Origin: Deltaproteobacteria bacterium
GTDB taxonomy: Bacteria; Myxococcota_A; SURF-8
Direction: 5' to 3'
Assembly (NCBI GenBank): GCA_029570245.1
Contig: JAKQSH010000382.1
Coordinates: 1 to 7,428 of the forward strand
DNA length: 7,428 nucleotides
Shown here: positions 4,592 through 7,428 of the stretch, piece by piece
How the letters are laid out: every line of letters begins with the position of its first letter
Position numbering within the stretch: position 1 is the stretch's first letter
Position numbers and translations under genes: made by a program
The notes under the pieces: generated by a model
The model's database searches: none
Told to the model about the DNA's origin: nothing
Seen by the model: only the letters and a program-made list of their open reading frames with translations

Positions 4592-7306
4592 ATGTCTTCG
4601 AAAACCGACAGCATCAGCGCGAAAAAAAACGGCGGCGCAAAAAAAACGCCCGTCTCAGACCCGAACGACACTTCAGGACGCGGACGCGAATTCGGCGGCC
4701 TGACGCTTCTGTTTCTGGCGCTCATCGTCGCCATTTCGCTTTTCACATACACGCCCTCCGATCCGTCGCTGAGTTCGACCGGCCACGGAGCGGCGGCCAA
4801 TCTCATCGGACGCTTCGGGGCGTTTGTGGCCGATCTGGCGCTTCAGGGCTTCGGCTACAGCGCCTGGCTGTTTGCCATTCTCATGGGGTTGTCGGGCGTA
4901 ATGCTCATTCTCAAACGCCCGCTTTACGTGCGCCTCAAGGAATCCGGCGGCTACTTGCTGCTGCTGTTGTTTTCCAGCGTGGCTCTGGCCATACTGCTTC
5001 CCGAAGAAAACATGCCCTACCCGCCGGGCGGACTGGTGGGAGGATTCGTCGCACACGCTTTCTCACCCATGCTGGGCGCCATCGGGCTTTTTCTCATCTG
5101 CCTTTTAGGCTGGCTTTTCTCGCTGGCGCTGGCCACCAACCAGTCGCCGCTTACTTTCGGAATCGTCATCGGCAGATACTCGGCGCGCTTCGCGGTACTG
5201 GTTTACAAAGGAATCCGCATCACCGCACTCTTCCTTGTCGCTCACGGCATAAAGGCCGCAAGGCTGCTGTTGACGCACATAAACGACCGGCGCGCCGCAG
5301 CCGCAGTCGAACGCGCACGGCTCGAAGCTTTGACGGCACAGAGCGCCGAAACCGAAGAACTTCCGCGCAGCGAACCGGCCATCAATCACTTCAAAAGCGA
5401 AGAGCCGCTTCAGGACGACGAAGCGGAGGACGCCTCCGACATCGTCATTCCCGGACAGCCCGAACTCAAGCGCGGTGAAGTGCTCATAACCATCCGGCGC
5501 AGCGTCTCAATGGAAGAAGAACAGCCCGATGCCGGAAGCGCGGCGGAGCCCGAAGAGGAGGAGGAAGACGAAGGGTTCGTCATTCCTGAGCAGTTCCGGC
5601 GGGTGGCGGAAGAAGCGGAAGCAGAAAAGAGCGCGGAAGCGGAAGAGGAAAGCGCCGCTTCCGGGGAGGACGACGAAGACGGAGAAGACGAAGACGAGGA
5701 GGCCCAGATAGTCGATACGCGCGCGCCGCGTGTCAGCGCCGACGAACTGGGCAGCGATGCGCTTGAAACCAGCTATGCCGAATACGAGCTGCCGCCCTTG
5801 CGTCTGCTCGATTACAAGCAGGATCAGGACACGGAAATAGACCGCGAACAGCTGCTGGCCAACGCGCGCAAGCTTGAAGAAACCCTCATGGACTACGGCA
5901 TTCAGGGCGCGGTGAAGGAAATCCACCCCGGCCCGGTCGTCACCATGTACGAATTCGCCCCGGCGCGCGGCACCAAGCTTTCGCGCATCGCCAATCTCGA
6001 AGACGACCTGGCGATGGCGCTGGCGGCCCTGAAAGTGCGCATCGTCGCGCCCATTCCGGGAAAGTCGGTGGTGGGCATCGAAGTTCCGTCGCAGAACCGC
6101 GAGACGGTTTACTTCAAGGAAATCGTCGGCCATAAAAAATTCATCGAGTCGCGCAACCGCCTTACCGTGGCGCTGGGCAAGGACATCTTCGGCTATCCGG
6201 TGGTGGCCAACCTGCAGAAAATGCCGCACCTGCTCATAGCCGGAGCCACGGGTTCGGGCAAGTCGGTCGGCGTCAACTCCATGATTCTTTCCATTCTCTA
6301 CCGCTCCACGCCCGAAGAGGTCAAGTTCATTCTGGTCGATCCAAAGCGGCTCGAGTTCAATTTTTACGAAGGCATTCCGCATCTGCTGCTGCCGGTCGTC
6401 ACCGATCCAAAACAGGCCGCCCTGGCGCTGGGCTGGGTGGTGCACGAAATGGACAGCCGTTACAGCCAGCTTTCGGAGTGGGGCGCCAAAAACATAGACA
6501 GCTACAACAATCTGGTGACGCGCCTCGAAGAAGCGCGGCGCGCACGCGGCGGCGACATCCAGAAGGTCATCGAAGAATATTCGGTCAAAGAGGGCGGCGA
6601 CGAGAAAAAGATCGCGCGTCTTCTGCGCAGCAATCCCATTCCAAAACGCCTGCCTTTCATAGTGGTGGTCATCGACGAACTGGCCGATCTGATGATGGTG
6701 GCCGGAAAAGAGGTTGAGCTTTCAATCGCACGGCTGGCGCAGCTGGCGCGCGCTTCGGGCATTCATCTTATTGTGGCGACGCAGCGCCCGTCCACCGACG
6801 TTCTGACCGGACTCATCAAAAACAACTTCCCGGCGCGCATGTCCTTCCGCGTTTCACAGAAAGTCGATTCGCGCACCATCCTCGACCAGAACGGCGCCGA
6901 AGCCCTGCTGGGCATGGGCGACATGCTTTACATGCCGGGCACGGGCGATCTGCAGCGCATTCACGGCGCTTACGTAAGCGAAGAGGAAACTTCGCGCGTG
7001 GTGGAGTTCATCAAGAAACAGCGCCGCGCCTCCTATCGTTCCGACATCATGCAGAGCATGGAAGAGCAGGCCGAAGCCGACAAGCAGACCGCCGAAGGCG
7101 GAGAAAACGACAGCGAGTATGAGCGCGCCATAGAAATAGTGTGCAGCACCGGCAAGGCTTCGATTTCGCTGCTGCAGCGCAAGCTTAAAATAGGCTACAA
7201 CCGCTCGGCGCGCATCATCGAACAGATGGAGGAAGACGGCATCGTCGGACCTTCCGACGGCGTCAAGGGGCGTCAGGTTTACGGTCGCCCGCTTTCCAGA
7301 GATTGA
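4592..7306 (+). CDS. ftsK: DNA translocase FtsK
   Basis: A 904-residue septal DNA pump. Its hexameric motor moves double-stranded DNA to clear the terminus and assist dimer resolution during division. The N-terminal part has about four membrane helices (roughly 36-54, 89-107, 119-136, 160-182; another is possible near 209-224). A linker (about 230-395) contains a very acidic block, 308-370, with 32 Glu/Asp in 63 residues. The alpha domain is about 405-511 and the RecA-like beta motor about 515-810, with Walker A GATGSGKS (551-558), Walker B VVVIDELADL (691-700) and QRPSTDV (731-737). The C-terminal winged-helix gamma domain (841-904) keeps TGKASISLLQRKLKIGYNRSARIIEQME, the region that reads polar guide sequences and contacts XerD. 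The motor and gamma domain are typical. The linker is much shorter than in E. coli FtsK (about 1,330 residues). The ATG at 4592 is the only usable start, because TAA (4571-4573) closes the frame just upstream. AAAGGA (4572-4577) lies rather far, 14 nt, from it. Confidence 0.96.
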   Translation: MSSKTDSISAKKNGGAKKTPVSDPNDTSGRGREFGGLTLLFLALIVAISLFTYTPSDPSLSSTGHGAAANLIGRFGAFVADLALQGFGYSAWLFAILMGLSGVMLILKRPLYVRLKESGGYLLLLLFSSVALAILLPEENMPYPPGGLVGGFVAHAFSPMLGAIGLFLICLLGWLFSLALATNQSPLTFGIVIGRYSARFAVLVYKGIRITALFLVAHGIKAARLLLTHINDRRAAAAVERARLEALTAQSAETEELPRSEPAINHFKSEEPLQDDEAEDASDIVIPGQPELKRGEVLITIRRSVSMEEEQPDAGSAAEPEEEEEDEGFVIPEQFRRVAEEAEAEKSAEAEEESAASGEDDEDGEDEDEEAQIVDTRAPRVSADELGSDALETSYAEYELPPLRLLDYKQDQDTEIDREQLLANARKLEETLMDYGIQGAVKEIHPGPVVTMYEFAPARGTKLSRIANLEDDLAMALAALKVRIVAPIPGKSVVGIEVPSQNRETVYFKEIVGHKKFIESRNRLTVALGKDIFGYPVVANLQKMPHLLIAGATGSGKSVGVNSMILSILYRSTPEEVKFILVDPKRLEFNFYEGIPHLLLPVVTDPKQAALALGWVVHEMDSRYSQLSEWGAKNIDSYNNLVTRLEEARRARGGDIQKVIEEYSVKEGGDEKKIARLLRSNPIPKRLPFIVVVIDELADLMMVAGKEVELSIARLAQLARASGIHLIVATQRPSTDVLTGLIKNNFPARMSFRVSQKVDSRTILDQNGAEALLGMGDMLYMPGTGDLQRIHGAYVSEEETSRVVEFIKKQRRASYRSDIMQSMEEQAEADKQTAEGGENDSEYERAIEIVCSTGKASISLLQRKLKIGYNRSARIIEQMEEDGIVGPSDGVKGRQVYGRPLSRD

Positions 7307-7318
7307 ACCCGACGCATC

Positions 7319-7323
7319 GGAGG
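7319..7323 (+). promoter_or_regulatory. Ribosome binding site of the adenosyltransferase
   Basis: GGAGG lies 8 nt before ATG at 7332, in the 25-nt gap after ftsK. It supports that start and suggests read-through from the ftsK operon, since no terminator is visible between the genes. Confidence 0.7.
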
Positions 7324-7331
7324 CGCAGGCC

Positions 7332-7428
7332 ATGACGAAGAAAGCGGCGGACGCACTGCCCGCCATCAGCACAAAACGAGGCGACGGCGGCATGACCGAC
7401 CTGTGTTTCGGGGGGCGCGTACCCAAGG
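7332..7428 (+). CDS. Cob(I)alamin adenosyltransferase, PduO/ATR type (5' part only)
   Basis: Only the first 32 codons are inside the window. Residues 12-32 read ISTKRGDGGMTDL followed by CFGGRVPK. This matches the N-terminal signature of PduO-type ATP:cob(I)alamin adenosyltransferases: a TKxGDxGxT ATP-binding loop, then a G-G-x-R-V-x-K segment. In these enzymes this stretch wraps the triphosphate of ATP at the trimer interface. The enzyme transfers the adenosyl group to cob(I)alamin to make coenzyme B12. The first 11 residues are a variable lead-in. The open frame reaches the right edge, and most of the roughly 180-190 residue family length lies outside. The link with ftsK upstream looks like operon sharing without a known functional tie. 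The call rests on a short but very characteristic motif. Confidence 0.85.
   Translation, partial: MTKKAADALPAISTKRGDGGMTDLCFGGRVPK

Noticed and set aside
3535..4806. A 423-codon open frame antisense to the peptidase and the start of ftsK
   Set aside because: It mirrors two well-supported genes, has no ribosome site and reads as an Ala/Val/Phe/Arg-rich shadow typical of GC-biased codons on the opposite strand.
5507..6445. A 312-codon open frame antisense to ftsK
   Set aside because: It lies entirely within the FtsK linker and motor coding region; its Phe/Leu-rich runs are simply the complement of the acidic GAA/GAG codons.

Overview
This 7.4 kb window is a compact, housekeeping-type stretch of a bacterial chromosome. 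G+C is clearly above 50% in the genes and codons tend to end in G or C. The gene set is an LpxH-like metallophosphatase, a membrane-anchored M23 murein peptidase, a full FtsK translocase and the start of a PduO-type cobalamin adenosyltransferase. It points to a Gram-negative-type bacterium. The FtsK linker and ATPase wording resembles deltaproteobacterial or myxobacterial-grade sequences, but that is an impression from reading, and no marker here fixes the taxon.

Layout: two operons diverge from a 499 bp non-coding gap (2340-2838). Leftward (minus strand): an AI-2E family transporter (2339-1254) is followed with no gap (TAG then ATG) by a seven-ligand metallophosphatase (1253-186). After it, a possible hypothetical gene runs off the left edge. 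Rightward (plus strand): a strong extended -10 promoter (2732-2760) precedes an 18-codon CPDCG mini-ORF (2769-2825). Next come an M23 endopeptidase starting at TTG 2839, ftsK (4592-7306), and the first 32 codons of a cob(I)alamin adenosyltransferase (7332 to the edge). Intergenic spacings on the right are 10 and 25 nt, so these genes are probably co-transcribed.

Functionally, the right-hand operon pairs a murein hydrolase, which would cut peptide cross-links during growth or division, with the translocase that clears chromosome ends through the septum. This is a sensible cell-division pairing. The adenosyltransferase looks like a metabolic passenger. The left-hand operon is envelope-related: a polytopic permease and a possible lipid-A-type phosphoesterase.

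The non-coding gap is the least ordinary part. It carries two copies of a palindromic element with a shared 11-nt flank and identical stem and loop sizes (9 bp, 3 nt), a further foldable GC-rich stretch ending in TTTT, and promoters facing both ways. I see no mobile element, CRISPR array, tRNA, rRNA or recognisable defence system, and no convincing new system. The gap's palindromes and the mini-ORF are the best leads.
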